Shown here piece after piece: positions 63,086-64,000 of a DNA stretch of 64,000 bases. The DNA is from Robinsoniella peoriensis (GTDB lineage: Bacteria > Bacillota > Clostridia > Lachnospirales > Lachnospiraceae). Numbering within the stretch: the first letter of the stretch is position 1; every line of letters starts with the position of its first letter. The notes under the pieces were generated by a model that searched no databases, had not been told where the DNA came from, and worked only from the letters and a program-made list of their open reading frames with translations. Position numbers and translations under genes: made by a program. The stretch lies in contig NZ_JTGN01000003.1 in NCBI RefSeq assembly GCF_000797495.1, forward strand, positions 523,986-587,985. The letters are read 5' to 3'.

Positions 63086-63525
63086 AAGTCCGTTCCCTCT
63101 CCTAAATGATGAGTATATTATAGTATATTTTGGGTAAGTTGAAAAGGTATATTTTGTTGAATTTTTACTTTTAAGGGTGTGTATGCCAGAAAATACAAAG
63201 TATGCATCTTAATGTTATATAATTTTCGAAATACGCAACAAATATAGATACAATAAAAAAGGTATAAACCTAAATTAATATCAAAATAAATATTAAATAA
63301 TGCAAATAGTTAAAAAATTAATATATTATATATTTTAAATACCATTGTGTATCTGATAAATTCTATAAAATTCTTAGTATACCTGATAGTTTTCAATATA
63401 TTTAAAGTGATTTACATTGATATATAGATTTGAGTTATTTATGTTATACAAGTAGTATGTTTCTGACTTTTTGATAAGAAAATCATGACATAACCAAAAT
63501 AAAATTAAAAGATCACCAGAAACAA
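63086..63525. other. A/T-rich gap between the divergent DeoR and MFS genes
   Basis: About 440 bases are very A/T-rich and hold no convincing gene. I see only poly-A/T tracts and short imperfect repeats. It is a probable regulatory region, but no operator could be assigned. Confidence 0.5.
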
Positions 63526-63554
63526 TTGACAAGAATATCAAAACATGCTAGGAT
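63526..63554 (+). promoter_or_regulatory. Candidate promoter of the MFS transporter gene
   Basis: TTGACA (63526-63531) and TAGGAT (63549-63554) are 17 bases apart. Nearby, between 63612 and 63656, TTTAACA-type repeats occur in direct and inverted orientation. Confidence 0.6.
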
Positions 63555-63682
63555 GAATGCATAAAAATGATCAATACATATCCAAAAAACAAGTCAGATG
63601 TAATAAGAAGCTATTTAACAGTTGTTGAAAAATTATTTAACAATTATTAAACAGTTGATTTGGAGTCATGGGAGGAAAAAAG

Positions 63683-64000
63683 ATGCATTTAAACAGCAGG
63701 CAGAAAAAGCAACGGGTGCTGATGATGGTATTTGGAGCATTTGCTATATTTTTTACTGGGTATCCACATATATGGTCCTTATATCAGCCCTATATCCGGG
63801 AACTGACGGGATGGACTGAAGGACAGACGTCCATGTGTTTCTATTTGTCTATGTTAACGTTTGTATTTGGAAATATTTTTGGGGGGCGTATTCAGGATAA
63901 GTATAATCCGAAGATTGCAATTGCTGCAGGCGGCGGGATTTTTGCGGCAGGTATTTTGTTGTCAGCTTTTTTAATTATTCCATCGCCTTTGCCTATGTAT
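63683..64000 (+). CDS. MFS transporter, OFA-like (partial, runs off the window)
   Basis: The first 106 codons are visible: HLNSRQKKQRVLMMVFGAF, then a first membrane segment, then YPHIWSLYQPYIRELTGWTE with a second, and GNIFGGRIQDKYNPK as the loop 2-3 motif of the major facilitator superfamily. The start and this loop resemble the oxalate/formate antiporter (OFA) family, whose members carry monocarboxylates. Substrate is unknown. ATG at 63683 follows GGGAGG with seven bases of spacing. The rest lies beyond position 64000. Confidence 0.75.
   Translation, partial: MHLNSRQKKQRVLMMVFGAFAIFFTGYPHIWSLYQPYIRELTGWTEGQTSMCFYLSMLTFVFGNIFGGRIQDKYNPKIAIAAGGGIFAAGILLSAFLIIPSPLPMY

Noticed and set aside
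63612..63656. Rex-type operator (TTGTTGA, TTAACAA) before the MFS gene
   Set aside because: The half-sites are spaced too far apart for the Rex consensus, and the region is very A/T-rich, so chance matches are likely.
63622..63819. 65-codon frame at the right end
   Set aside because: It is out of frame with the MFS gene, which has a better ribosome-binding site and clear membrane-transporter sequence from 63683.

Overview
The window looks like a chromosomal segment of a spore-forming, low-G+C anaerobe of the Clostridia, most likely a gut Lachnospiraceae. The evidence is the sporulation genes (spoIID, a spoIIQ-like gene, gpr, spoIIP), the hrcA-grpE-dnaK-dnaJ operon behind a CIRCE element, a T-box-controlled ileS, strong AGGAGG ribosome-binding sites, and long palindromic intergenic repeats. 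The taxon is inferred from gene content, not from a search.
Layout. 1-540: decayed end of a group II intron. 615-3497: GH95-like glycosidase. 3749-15838: a LacI regulator followed by a sugar regulon. It has two promoters with matching palindromic operators, a ribose-type ABC importer, two paralogous cupin-fold (phosphomannose-isomerase-like) proteins, a FucU mutarotase, the relic of an aldose-epimerase-like gene, an L-xylulose-kinase-like FGGY kinase, a UlaE-like 3-epimerase and a Gfo/Idh/MocA oxidoreductase. This is the least described system in the window; the sugar is probably a rare aldose/ketose entering through an L-xylulose-type route. 15971-21116 (minus): ABC exporter pair and Ca2+-type P-ATPase. 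21586-29459: tatD, ksgA, a ROK regulator, an alpha/beta hydrolase, a two-component system and a DUF624 membrane protein. 29584-35601: T-box, ileS (long type), glgP. 35819-38196: spoIID and a spoIIQ-like gene with candidate sigma-E and sigma-F promoters. 38332-38850: a candidate small transcript and a GIY-YIG protein. 38884-40955: an IS1182-type insertion sequence at the apex of a very large palindrome. 41127-45912: rpsT (minus), gpr, spoIIP, lepA. 46013-47207 (minus): SPFH membrane protein plus a small ribbon-helix-helix protein. 47475-54038: CotH-like secreted protein, hemW, CHAP-domain secreted hydrolase, SGNH hydrolase. 54236-59301: heat-shock operon. 59432-62223: cell-wall-anchored-type surface protein. 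62327-63085 (minus): DeoR regulator. 63683-64000: start of an MFS transporter, cut by the window edge.
How it fits together. The sugar regulon imports, isomerises, phosphorylates and epimerises one substrate under LacI control. The rpsT-gpr-spoIIP-lepA-hemW-hrcA-grpE-dnaK-dnaJ block is the usual Clostridia order, here interrupted by membrane and secreted-protein genes. At least three families of palindromic intergenic repeats are scattered through the window. One sits inside the ABC operon, one lies between the T-box terminator and ileS, and one hosts the insertion sequence.
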